A stretch of DNA of 64,000 nt from Paratinospora sagittata (Eukaryota > Streptophyta > Magnoliopsida > Ranunculales > Menispermaceae): the NCBI GenBank assembly GCA_035771175.1, contig CM069603.1, positions 22,420,286 to 22,484,285 of the forward strand, read 5' to 3'. The position numbers and the translations under genes were made by a program. Under the pieces are notes generated by a model. That model saw only the letters and a program-made list of their open reading frames with translations, was not told the origin of the DNA and searched no databases. Numbering within the stretch: the stretch's first letter is position 1; each line of letters starts with the position of its first letter. This document shows positions 12,801 through 24,792 of this stretch, one piece after another.

Positions 12801-13625
12801 GTGTTTTGAGTCAATGAAATGGTTCTTTAGTGTCAAAATATTAATTTTTCAAAAATAAGGCTATCCAGCAATTTGCACGTCTTAGACTAAAATCTGATAT
12901 TTCTAACGAGAAAAATGAGGGCACTTCTGCTTGCTCGATTTTTCTATTCCTTCACAGTTTTGCCAGGTTATCTTAATTGAAATATTCTCTAGTAACACCT
13001 AGACGATTCCCATTGTTTCGCACGCCCAAAAAACTTTAGATTGAACAATGTTTTGAATTCAAATCATTTTGTAGTACTCATTCTCTGATTTTCAAAAATA
13101 CAACACGCACGATATTTGCAAGTTATATTGAGCTTTTCGAAGAGTTTTTCAAGAGAAGAAAGTAATGATTCTTGCCTTTACAAAAAAAGGCTTCGAATTG
13201 AATCAAAATTGCAATCTGTCTTGATGTTCAGCTAGTTCTTCATTTTAACCCTTGTGTGCTAAGATTTGCAGAGGCTATCCATTGTTTAAAACTCTAAGTA
13301 GATGAAGTGGTCTCGGTAAGATAACACATCAAAAAGGAACACATCACCTGTTTTGCGTCAAGAACACATCAAACAATAGCTTTCGAATTCTACAAAGATC
13401 AAGCTCGAAGAACGAAGACATATGTCATGTCTAATGCATTAGTTTGATCTCTGGTGTGTAGGGTAACCCCTCGATCAATCTCAGCACTAAAACTCTGAAA
13501 ATTGCAAAGTCTTCAAAATCACTTTCGATATAGTATTTCATTTTTAAAAAAATGTTTTCTGAAAGGTTTTAATCATAATTTCAATGAGTTTTGAAATATT
13601 TAAAAGTGTTTAATTTTATATCAAA
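12801..13625 (+). repeat. Monomer with 40-bp deletion (copy 16, 825 bp)
   Basis: TTGTAGTACTCATTCTCTG at about 13070 replaces a longer form in which TACTC is followed by TTGCTCTTTAACC and ends in AAAACACTCATTCTC. Forty bases lie between the two ACTC motifs, so the change fits loss of one ACTC plus the intervening sequence. The same deletion is present in copies 24, 30, 34, 38, 41, 45, 46 and 48, which suggests one origin followed by spread. Confidence 0.88.
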
Positions 13626-14473
13626 GTGTTTTGAGTCAATGAAATGGTTCTTTAGTGTCAAAATATTAATGTTTCAAAAATAAGGCTATCCAGAAATTGG
13701 CACGTCTTAGACTAAAATCTGATATTTCTAACGAAAAAAATGTGGGCACTTCTGCTTGCTCGATTTTTCTATTCCTTCACAGTTTTGCCAGGTTATCTTA
13801 ATTGAAATATTCTATAGTAACACCTAGATGATTCCCATTGTCTCGCACGCCCAAGAAACTTTAGATTGAACAATGTTTTGAATTCAAATCATTTTGTAGT
13901 ACTCTTGCTCTTTAACCTTCAACTTCAAATTTTATAAAACACTTATTCTCTGATTTTCAAAAATACAACACGCACGATATTTGCAAGTTAGATTGAGCTT
14001 TTCGAATTGTTTTTCAAGAGAAGAAAGTAATGATTCTTGCCTTTGCAAAAAAAGTCTTCGAATTGAATCAAAATTGCAATCTGTCTTGATGTTCAGCTAG
14101 TTCTTCATTTAATCCCTTGTGTGCTAAGATTTGCAGAGGCTATCCATTGTTTAAAACTCTAAGTTTCAGAAGTGGTCTCGGTAAGATAACACATCACCTA
14201 TTTTGCATCAAGAACACATCAAACAATAGCTTTCGAATTCTACAAAGATCAAGCTCGAAGAACGAAGACATATCTCATGCTAATGCTTTATTTGATCTCT
14301 GGTGAGTAGGGTAACCCCTCGATCAATCTCAGCACTAAAACTCTAAAAATTGCAAAGTCTTCAAAATCACTTTCGATATAGTATTTCGTTTTGACAAAAA
14401 TGTTTTCCGAAAGGTTTTAATCATAATTTAAATGAGTTTTGAATTATTTAAAAGTATTTAATCTTATATCAAA
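13626..14473 (+). repeat. Monomer with 15-bp deletion between AACACAT repeats (copy 17, 848 bp)
   Basis: GATAACACATCACCTATTTTG at about 14186 lacks the GAAAAAGGAACACAT stretch of other copies. The full form has AACACAT twice, 15 bp apart, so the loss is a repeat-mediated deletion. Further single-base losses in CATGCTAATGCTTTATTTG and in CTAGTTC account for the remaining 3 bp of shortening. Copy 25 (20488-21335) is the 6862-bp partner with the same set of changes. Confidence 0.88.
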
Positions 14474-17400
14474 GTGTTTTGTGTCAATGAAATGGTTCTT
14501 TAGTGTCAAAATATTAATTTTTCAAAAATAAGGCTATCCACCAATTTGCACGTCTTAGACTAAAATCTGATATTTCTAACGAGAAAAATGTGGGCACTTC
14601 TGCTTGCTCGATTTTTCTATTCCTTCACAGTTTTGCCAGGTTATATTAATTGAAATATTCTCTAGTAACACCTAGAAGATTCCCATTGTCTCGCACGCCC
14701 AAAAAACTTTAGATTGGACAATGTTTTGAATTCAAATCATTTTGTAGTACTCTTGCTCTTTCACCTTCAACTTCAAATTTTATAAAACACTCATTCTCTG
14801 ATTTTCAAAAATACAACACGCACGATATTTGCAAGTTAGATTGAGCTTTTCGAAGAGTTTTTCAAGAGAAGAAAGTTATGATTCTTGCCTTTGCAAAAAA
14901 AAAGGCTTTGAGTTGAATCAAAATTTCAATCTGTCTTGATGTTCAGCTAGTTCTTCATTTTATCCCTTGTGTGCTAATATTTGCAGAGGCTATCCATTGT
15001 TTATAAGTATCTGAAGTGGTCTCGGTAAGATAACACATGAAAAAGGAACACATCACCTGTTTTGCATCAAGAACACATCAAACAATAGCTTTCGAATTCT
15101 ACAAAGATCAAGCTCGAAGAACGAAGACATATCTCATGTCTAACGCATTAGTTTGATCTCTGGTGTGTAGCGTAACCCTTCGATCAATCTCAGCACTAAA
15201 ACTCTGAAAATTGCAAAGTCTTCAAAATCACTTTCGATATAGTATTCCGTTTTGAAAAAAATGTTTTCCGAAAGGTTTTAATCATAATTTTAATGAGTTT
15301 TGAATTATTTAAAAGTGTTTAATCATATATGAAAGTGTTTTGAGTCAATGAAATGGTTCTTTAGTGTCAAAATATTAATTTTTCAAAAATAATGCTATCC
15401 AGCAATTTGCACGTCTTACACTAAAATCTGATATTTCTAACGAGAAAAATGTGGGCACTTCTGCTTGCTCGATTTTTCTATTCCTTCACATTTTTGCCAG
15501 GTTATCTTAATTGAAATATTCTCTAGTAACACCTAGATGAGTCCCATTGTCTCGCACGCCCAAAAAACTTTAGATTGAACAATGTTTTGAATTCAAACCA
15601 TTTTGTAGTACTTTCGCTCTTTAACCTTCAACTTCAAATTTTATAAAACACTCATTCTCTGATTTTCAAAAATTCAACACGCACGATATTTGCAAGTTAG
15701 ATTGAGCTTTTCGAAGAGTTTTTCAAGAGAAGAAAGTAATGATTCTTGCCTTTGCAAAAAAAGGCTTCGGATTGAATCAAAATTGCAATCTGCCCTGATG
15801 TTCAGCTAGGTTCTTCATTTTATCCCTTGTGTGCTAAGATTTGTAGAGGCTATCCCTTGTTTAAAACTCTAAGTATATGAAGTGGTCTCGGTAAGATAAC
15901 ACATCAAAAAGGAACACATCACCTGTTTTGCATCAAGAACACATCAAACAACAACTTTCGAATTCTACAAAGATGAAGCTCGAAGAACGAAGACATATCT
16001 CATGTTTAACGCATTAGTTTGATCTCTGGTGTGTAGGGCAACCCCTCGATCAATCTTAGCACTAAAACTCTTAAAATTGCAAAGTCTTCAAAATCACTTT
16101 CGATATAGTATTTCATTTTGACAAAAATGTTTTCCGATAGGTTTTAATCATAATTTTAATGAGTTTTGAATTATTTAAAAGTGTTTATTCTTGTATCAAA
16201 GTGTTTTGACTCAATGAAATGGTTCTTTAGTGTCAAAATATTAATTTTTCAAAAATAAGGCTATCCACCAATTTGCACGTCTTAGACTAAAATCTGATAT
16301 TTCTAACAAGAAAAATGTGGGCACTTCTGCTTGCTCGATTTTTCTATTCCTTCACAGTTTTGCCAGGTTATCTTAATTGAAATATTCTCTAGTAACACCT
16401 AGATGATTCCCATTGTCTCGCACGCCCAAAAAACTTTAGATTGAACAATGTTTTGAATTCAAATCAATTTGTAGTACTCTTGCTCTTTAACCTTGAACTT
16501 CAAATTTTATAAAACACTTATTCTCTGATTTTCAAAAATACAACACGCACGATATTTGCAAGTTAGATTGAGCTTTTCGAAGAGTTTTTCAAGAGAAGAA
16601 AGTAATGATTCTTGCCTTTACAAAAAAAGGCTTCGAATTGAATCAAAATTGCAATCTGTCTTGATGTTCAGCTAGTTCTTCATTTTATCCCTTGTGTGCT
16701 AAGATTTGCAGAGGCTATCCTTTGTTTAAAACTCTAAGTATATGAAGTGGTCTCGGTAAGATAACACATCAAAAAGGAACACATCACGTGTTTTGTGTCA
16801 AGAACCCATCAAACAATAGCTTTCGAATTCTACAAAGATCAAGCTCGAAGAACGAAGACATATCTCATGTTTAACGCATTAGTTTGATCTCTGGTGTGTA
16901 GGGTAACCCCTCGATCAATCTTAGCACTAAAACTCTTAAAATTGCAAAGTCTTCAAAATCACTTTCGATATAGTATTTCATTTTGACAAAAATGTTTTCC
17001 GATAGGTTTTAATCATAATTTTAATGAGTTTTGAATTATTTAAAAGTGTTAATTCTTGTATCAAAGTGTTTTGAGTCAATGAAATGGTTCTTTAGTGTCA
17101 AAATATTAATTTTTCAAAAATAAGGCTATCCACCAATTTGCACGTCTTAGACTAAAATCTGATATTTCTAACAAGAAAAATGTGGGCACTTCTGCTTGCT
17201 CGATTTTTCTATTCCTTCACAGTTTTGCCAGGTTATCTTAATTGAAATATTTTCTAGTAACACCTAGATGATTCCCATTGTCTCGCACGCCCAAAAAACT
17301 TTAGATTGAACAATGTTTTGAATTCAAATCATTTTGTAGTACTCTTGCTCTTTAACCTTCAACTTCAAATTTTATAAAACACTTATTCTCTGATTTTCAA

Positions 17401-17931
17401 AAATACAACACGCACGATATTTGCAAGTTAGATTGAGCTTTTCGAAGAGTTTTTCAAGAGAAGAAAGTAATGATTCTTGCCTTTACAAAAAAAGGCTTCG
17501 AATTGAATCAAAATTGCAATCTGTCTTGATGTTCAGCTAGTTCTTCATTTTATCCCTTGTGTGCTAAGATTTGCAGAGGCTATCCTTTTGTTTAAAACTC
17601 TAAGTATATGAAGTGGTCTCGGTAAGATAACACATCAAAAAGGAACACATCACGTGTTTTGTGTCAAGAACCCATCAAACAATAGCTTTCGAATTCTACA
17701 AAGATCAAGCTCGAAGAACGAAGACATATCTCATGTCTAATGCATTAGTTTGATCTTTGGTGTGTAGCGTAACCCCTCGATCAATCTCAGCACTAAAACT
17801 CTGAAAATTGCAAAGTCTTCAAAATCACTTTCGATATAGTATTCCGTTTTGAAAAAAATGTTTTCCGAAAGGTTTTAATCATAATTTTAATGAGTTTTGA
17901 ATTATTTAAAAGTGTTTAATCTTATATCAAA

Positions 17932-20900
17932 GTGTTTTGAGTCAATGAAATGGTTCTTTAGTGTCAAAATATTAATTTTTCAAAAATAAGGCTATCCAGC
18001 AATTTGCACGTCTTACACTAAAATTTGATATTTCTAACGAGAAAAATGTGGGCACTTCTGCTTGCTTGATTTTTCTATTCCTTCACAGTTTTGCCAGGTT
18101 ATCTTAATTGAAATATTCTCTAGTAACACCTAGATGATTCCCATTTTCTCGCACGCCCAAAAAACTTTAGATTGAACAATGTTTTGAATTCAAATCATTT
18201 TGTAGTACTTTCGCTCTTTAACCTTCAACTTCAAATTTTATAAACCACTCATTCTCTGATTTTCAAAAATTCAACACGCACGATATTTGCAAGTTTGATT
18301 GAGCTTTTTGAAGAGTTTTTCAAGAGAAGAAAGTAATGATTCTTGCCTTTGCAAAAAAAGGCTTCGAATTGAATCAAAATTGCAATCTGCCCTGATGTTC
18401 AGCTAGGTTCTTCATTTTATCCCTTGTGTGCTAAGATTTGCAGAGGCTATCCCTTGTTTAAAACTCTAAGTATATGGAGTGGTCTCGGTAAGATAACACA
18501 TCAAAAAGGAACACATCACCTGTTTTGCATCAAGAACACATCAAACAACAACTTTCGAATTCTACAAAGATCAAGCTCGAAGAACGAAGACATATCTCAT
18601 GTTTAACGCATTAGTTTGATCTCTGGTGTGTAGGGTAACCCCTCGATCAATCTTAGCACTAAAACTCTGAAAATTGCAAAGTCTTCAAAATCACTTTCGA
18701 TATAGTATTTCATTTTGACAAAAATGTTTTCCGAAAGGTTTTAATCATAATTTTAATCAGTTTTGAATTATTTAAAAGTGTTTATTCTTGTATCAAAGTG
18801 TTTTGACTCAATGAAATGGTTCTTTAGTGTCAAAATATTAATTTTTCAAAAATAAGGCTATCCACCAATTTGCACGTCTTAGACTAAAATCTGATATTTC
18901 TAAGGAGAAAAATGTGGGCACTTCTGCTTGCTCGATTTTTCTATTCCTTCACAGTTTTGCCAGGTTATATTAATTGAAATATTCTCTAGTAACACCTAGA
19001 TGATTCCCATTGTCTCGCACGCCCAAAAAACTTTAGATTGAACAATGTTTTGAATTCAAATCATTTTGTAGTACTCTTGCTCTTTAACCTTCAACTTCAA
19101 ATTTTATAAAACACTTATTCTCTGATTTTCAAAAATACAACACGCACGATATTTGCAAGTTAGATTGTGCTTTTCGAAGAGTTTTTCCAGAGAAAAAAGT
19201 AATGATTCTTGCCTTTACAAAAAAAGGCTTCGAATTGAATCAAAATTGCAATCTGTCTTGATGTTCAGCTAGTTCTTCATTTTATCCCTTGTGTGCTAAG
19301 ATTTGCAGAGGCTATCCATTGTTTAAAACTCTAAGTATATGAAGTGGTCTCGGTAAGATAACACATCAAAAAGGAACACATCACGTGTTTTGTGTCAAGA
19401 ACCCATCAAACAATAGCTTTCGAATTCTACAAAGATCAAGCTCGAAGAACGAAGACATATCTCATGTCTAATGCATTAGTTTGATCTTTGGTGTGTAGGG
19501 TAACCGCTCGATCACTCTCAGCACTAAAACTCTGAAAATTGCAAAGTCTTCAAAATCACTTTCGATATAGTATTTCATTTTGAAAAAAATGTTTTCTGAA
19601 AGGTTTTAATCATAATTTTAATGGGTTTTGAATTATTTAAAAGTGTTTAATCTTATATCAAAGTGTTTTGAGTCAATGAAATGGTTCTTTAGTGTCAAAA
19701 TATTAATTTTTCAAAAATAAGGCTATCCAGCAATTTGCACGTCTTAGACTAAAATCTGATATTTCTAACGAGAAAAATGAGGGCACTTCTGCTTGCTCGA
19801 TTTTTCTATTCCTTCACAGTTTTGCCAGGTTATCTTAATTGAAATATTCTCTAGTAACACCTAGACGATTCCCATTGTTTCGCACGCCCAAAAAACTTTA
19901 GATTGAACAATGTTTTGAATTCAAATCATTTTGTAGTACTCATTCTCTGATTTTCAAAAATACAACACGCACGATATTTGCAAGTTATATTGAGCTTTTC
20001 GAAGAGTTTTTCAAGAGAAGAAAGTAATGATTCTTGGCTTTACAAAAAAAGGCTTCGAATTGAATCAAAATTGCAATCTGTCTTGATGTTCAGCTAGTTC
20101 TTCATTTTAACCCTTGTGTGCTAAGATTTGCAGAGGCTATCCATTGTTTAAAACTCTAAGTAGATGAAGTGGTCTCGGTAAGATAACACATCAAAAAGGA
20201 ACACATCACCTGTTTTGCGTCAAGAACACATCAAACAATAGCTTTCGAATTCTACAAAGATCAAGCTCGAAGAACGAAGACATATGTCATGTCTAATGCA
20301 TTAGTTTGATCTCTGGTGTGTAGGGTAACCCCTCGATCAATCTCAGCACTAAAACTCTGAAAATTGCAAAGTCTTCAAAATCACTTTCGATATAGTATTT
20401 CATTTTTAAAAAAATGTTTTCTGAACGGTTTTAATCATAATTTCAATGAGTTTTGAAATATTTAAAAGTGTTTAATTTTATATCAAAGTGTTTTGAGTCA
20501 ATGAAATGGTTCTTTAGTGTCAAAATATTAATGTTTCAAAAATAAGGCTATCCAGAAATTGGCACGTCTTAGACTAAAATCTGATATTTCTAACGAAAAA
20601 AATGTGGGCACTTCTGCTTGCTCGATTTTTCTATTCCTTCACAGTTTTGCCAGGTTATCTTAATTGAAATATTCTATAGTAACACCTAGATGATTCCCAT
20701 TGTCTCGCACGCCCAAGAAACTTTAGATTGAACAATGTTTTGAATTCAAATCATTTTGTAGTACTCTTGCTCTTTAACCTTCAACTTCAAATTTTATAAA
20801 ACACTTATTCTCTGATTTTCAAAAATACAACACGCACGATATTTGCAAGTTAGATTGAGCTTTTCGAATTGTTTTTCAAGAGAAGAAAGTAATGATTCTT

Positions 20901-23900
20901 GCCTTTGCAAAAAAAGTCTTCGAATTGAATCAAAATTGCAATCTGTCTTGATGTTCAGCTAGTTCTTCATTTAATCCCTTGTGTGCTAAGATTTGCAGAG
21001 GCTATCCATTGTTTAAAACTCTAAGTTTCAGAAGTGGTCTCGGTAAGATAACACATCACCTATTTTGCATCAAGAACACATCAAACAATAGCTTTCGAAT
21101 TCTACAAAGATCAAGCTCGAAGAACGAAGACATATCTCATGCTAATGCTTTATTTGATCTCTGGTGAGTAGGGTAACCCCTCGATCAATCTCAGCACTAA
21201 AACTCTAAAAATTGCAAAGTCTTCAAAATCACTTTCGATATAGTATTTCGTTTTGACAAAAATGTTTTCCGAAAGGTTTTAATCATAATTTAAATGAGTT
21301 TTGAATTATTTAAAAGTATTTAATCTTATATCAAAGTGTTTTGTGTCAATGAAATGGTTCTTTAGTGTCAAAATATTAATTTTTCAAAAATAAGGCTATC
21401 CACCAATTTGCACGTCTTAGACTAAAATCTGATATTTCTAACGAGAAAAATGTGGGCACTTCTGCTTGCTCGATTTTTCTATTCCTTCACAGTTTTGCCA
21501 GGTTATATTAATTGAAATATTCTCTAGTAACACCTAGAAGATTCCCATTGTCTCGCACGCCCAAAAAACTTTAGATTGGACAATGTTTTGAATTCAAATC
21601 ATTTTGTAGTACTCTTGCTCTTTCACCTTCAACTTCAAATTTTATAAAACACTCATTCTCTGATTTTCAAAAATACAACACGCACGATATTTGCAAGTTA
21701 GATTGAGCTTTTCGAAGAGTTTTTCAAGAGAAGAAAGTTATGATTCTTGCCTTTGCAAAAAAAAGGCTTTGAGTTGAATCAAAATTTCAATCTGTCTTGA
21801 TGTTCAGCTAGTTCTTCATTTTATCCCTTGTGTGCTAATATTTGCAGAGGCTATCCATTGTTTATAAGTATCTGAAGTGGTCTCGGTAAGATAACACATG
21901 AAAAAGGAACACATCACCTGTTTTGCATCAAGAACACATCAAACAATAGCTTTCGAATTCTACAAAGATCAAGCTCGAAGAACGAAGACATATCTCATGT
22001 CTAACGCATTAGTTTGATCTCTGGTGTGTAGCGTAACCCTTCGATCAATCTCAGCACTAAAACTCTGAAAATTGCAAAGTCTTCAAAATCACTTTCGATA
22101 TAGTATTCCGTTTTGAAAAAAATGTTTTCCGAAAGGTTTTAATCATAATTTTAATGAGTTTTGAATTATTTAAAAGTGTTTAATCTTATATGAAAGTGTT
22201 TTGAGTCAATGAAATGGTTCTTTAGTGTCAAAATATTAATTTTTCAAAAATAATGCTATCCAGCAATTTGCACGTCTTACACTAAAATCTGATATTTCTA
22301 ACGAGAAAAATGTGGGCACTTCTGCTTGCTCGATTTTTCTATTCCTTCACATTTTTGCCAGGTTATCTTAATTGAAATATTCTCTAGTAACACCTAGATG
22401 AGTCCCATTGTCTCGCACGCCCAAAAAACTTTAGATTGAACAATGTTTTGAATTCAAACCATTTTGTAGTACTTTCGCTCTTTAACCTTCAACTTCAAAT
22501 TTTATAAAACACTCATTCTCTGATTTTCAAAAATTCAACACGCACGATATTTGCAAGTTAGATTGAGCTTTTCGAAGAGTTTTTCAAGAGAAGAAAGTAA
22601 TGATTCTTGCCTTTGCAAAAAAAGGCTTTGAATTGAATCAAGATTGCAATCTATCTTGATGTTCAGCTAGTTTCTTCATTTTATCCCTTGTGTGCTAAGA
22701 TTTGCAGAGGCTATCCCTTGTTTAAAACTCTAAGTATATGAAGTGGTCTCGGTAAGATAACACATCAAAAAGGAACACATCACCTGTTTTGCATCAAGAA
22801 CACATCAAACAACAACTTTCGAATTCTACAAAGATGAAGCTCGAAGAACGAAGACATATCTCATGTTTAACGCATTAGTTTGATCTCTGGTGTGTAGGGC
22901 AACCCCTCGATCAATCTTAGCACTAAAACTCTTAAAATTGCAAAGTCTTCAAAATCACTTTCGATATAGTATTTCATTTTGACAAAAATGTTTTCCGATA
23001 GGTTTTAATCATAATTTTAATGAGTTTTGAATTATTTAAAAGTGTTTATTCTTGTATCAAAGTGTTTTGACTCAATGAAATGGTTCTTTAGTGTCAAAAT
23101 ATTAATTTTTCAAAAATAAGGCTATCCACCAATTTGCACGTCTTAGACTAAAATCTGATATTTCTAACAAGAAAAATGTGGGCACTTCTGCTTGCTCGAT
23201 TTTTCTATTCCTTCACAGTTTTGCCAGGTTATCTTAATTGAAATATTCTCTAGTAACACCTAGATGATTCCCATTGTCTCGCACGCCCAAAAAACTTTAG
23301 ATTGAACAATGTTTTGAATTCAAATCAATTTGTAGTACTCTTGCTCTTTAACCTTGAACTTCAAATTTTATAAAACACTTATTCTCTGATTTTCAAAAAT
23401 ACAACACGCACGATATTTGCAAGTTAGATTGAGCTTTTCGAAGAGTTTTTCAAGAGAAGAAAGTAATGATTCTTGCCTTTACAAAAAAAGGCTTCGAATT
23501 GAATCAAAATTGCAATCTGTCTTGATGTTCAGCTAGTTCTTCATTTTATCCCTTGTGTGCTAAGATTTGCAGAGGCTATCCTTTGTTTAAAACTCTAAGT
23601 ATATGAAGTGGTCTCGGTAAGATAACACATCAAAAAGGAACACATCACGTGTTTTGTGTCAAGAACCCATCAAACAATAGCTTTCGAATTCTACAAAGAT
23701 CAAGCTCGAAGAACGAAGACATATCTCATGTTTAACGCATTAGTTTGATCTCTGGTGTGTAGGGTAACCCCTCGATCAATCTTAGCACTAAAACTCTTAA
23801 AATTGCAAAGTCTTCAAAATCACTTTCGATATAGTATTTCATTTTGACAAAAATGTTTTCCGATAGGTTTTAATCATAATTTTAATGAGTTTTGAATTAT

Positions 23901-24792
23901 TTAAAAGTGTTAATTCTTGTATCAAAGTGTTTTGAGTCAATGAAATGGTTCTTTAGTGTCAAAATATTAATTTTTCAAAAATAAGGCTATCCACCAATTT
24001 GCACGTCTTAGACTAAAATCTGATATTTCTAACAAGAAAAATGTGGGCACTTCTGCTTGCTCGATTTTTCTATTCCTTCACAGTTTTGCCAGGTTATCTT
24101 AATTGAAATATTTTCTAGTAACACCTAGATGATTCCCATTGTCTCGCACGCCCAAAAAACTTTAGATTGAACAATGTTTTGAATTCAAATCATTTTGTAG
24201 TACTCTTGCTCTTTAACCTTCAACTTCAAATTTTATAAAACACTTATTCTCTGATTTTCAAAAATACAACACGCACGATATTTGCAAGTTAGATTGAGCT
24301 TTTCGAAGAGTTTTTCAAGAGAAGAAAGTAATGATTCTTGCCTTTACAAAAAAAGGCTTCGAATTGAATCAAAATTGCAATCTGTCTTGATGTTCAGCTA
24401 GTTCTTCATTTTATCCCTTGTGTGCTAAGATTTGCAGAGGCTATCCTTTTGTTTAAAACTCTAAGTATATGAAGTGGTCTCGGTAAGATAACACATCAAA
24501 AAGGAACACATCACGTGTTTTGTGTCAAGAACCCATCAAACAATAGCTTTCGAATTCTACAAAGATCAAGCTCGAAGAACGAAGACATATCTCATGTCTA
24601 ATGCATTAGTTTGATCTTTGGTGTGTAGGGTAACCGCTCGATCACTCTCAGCACTAAAACTCTGAAAATTGCAAAGTCTTAAAAATCACTTTCGATATAG
24701 TATTTCATTTTGAAAAAAATGTTTTCTGAAAGGTTTTAATCCTAATTTTAATGAGTTTTGAATTATTTAAAAGTGTTTAATCTTATATCAAA
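17932..24792 (+). repeat. Eight-monomer higher-order block, second copy (copies 22-29)
   Basis: Starts are 17932, 18798, 19663, 20488, 21336, 22196, 23062 and 23927; lengths are 866, 865, 825, 848, 860, 866, 865 and 866 bp. This repeats copies 14-21 with very few changes. Those seen are C13175 to G20037, A13564 to C20426, an A9 run shortened to A8 in copy 26, A15325 to T22186, and a cluster of eight changes at 22629-22705. Similarity ends at about 24629, where copy 29 switches to the GGTAACCGCTCGATCAC tail found in copies 15 and 23. Confidence 0.93.
22629..22705 (+). repeat. Conversion-like patch in copy 27
   Basis: Against its block partner (15768-15844) this short tract differs at eight positions, more than I noticed in the rest of the 6.86-kb block. 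It reads GGCTTTGAATTG, CAAGATTGC, CTATCTTGATG and CTAGTTTCTTC where the partner reads GGCTTCGGATTG, CAAAATTGC, CTGCCCTGATG and CTAGGTTCTTC. Seven of the changes lie at 22629-22671 and match the form at 25186-25228 in copy 30 and in copies 34, 38 and 41. The eighth, at 22705, is a private T in copy 1 of the block and may be independent. A short non-reciprocal transfer from a type-a copy is the simplest reading. Confidence 0.75.

Larger units (their letters stand above)
11070..17931 (+). repeat. Eight-monomer higher-order block, first copy (copies 14-21)
   Basis: Starts are 11070, 11936, 12801, 13626, 14474, 15335, 16201 and 17066; lengths are 866, 865, 825, 848, 861, 866, 865 and 866 bp. The same length sequence and the same variants recur 6862 bp downstream. 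Marker copies are 16 (40-bp deletion), 17 (15-bp deletion plus single-base losses) and 18 (6-bp deletion and an A9 run near 14893). Similarity to the second block begins a little upstream, in the tail of copy 13 at about 10812, so the duplicated length does not start exactly at the chosen phase. Confidence 0.93.
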
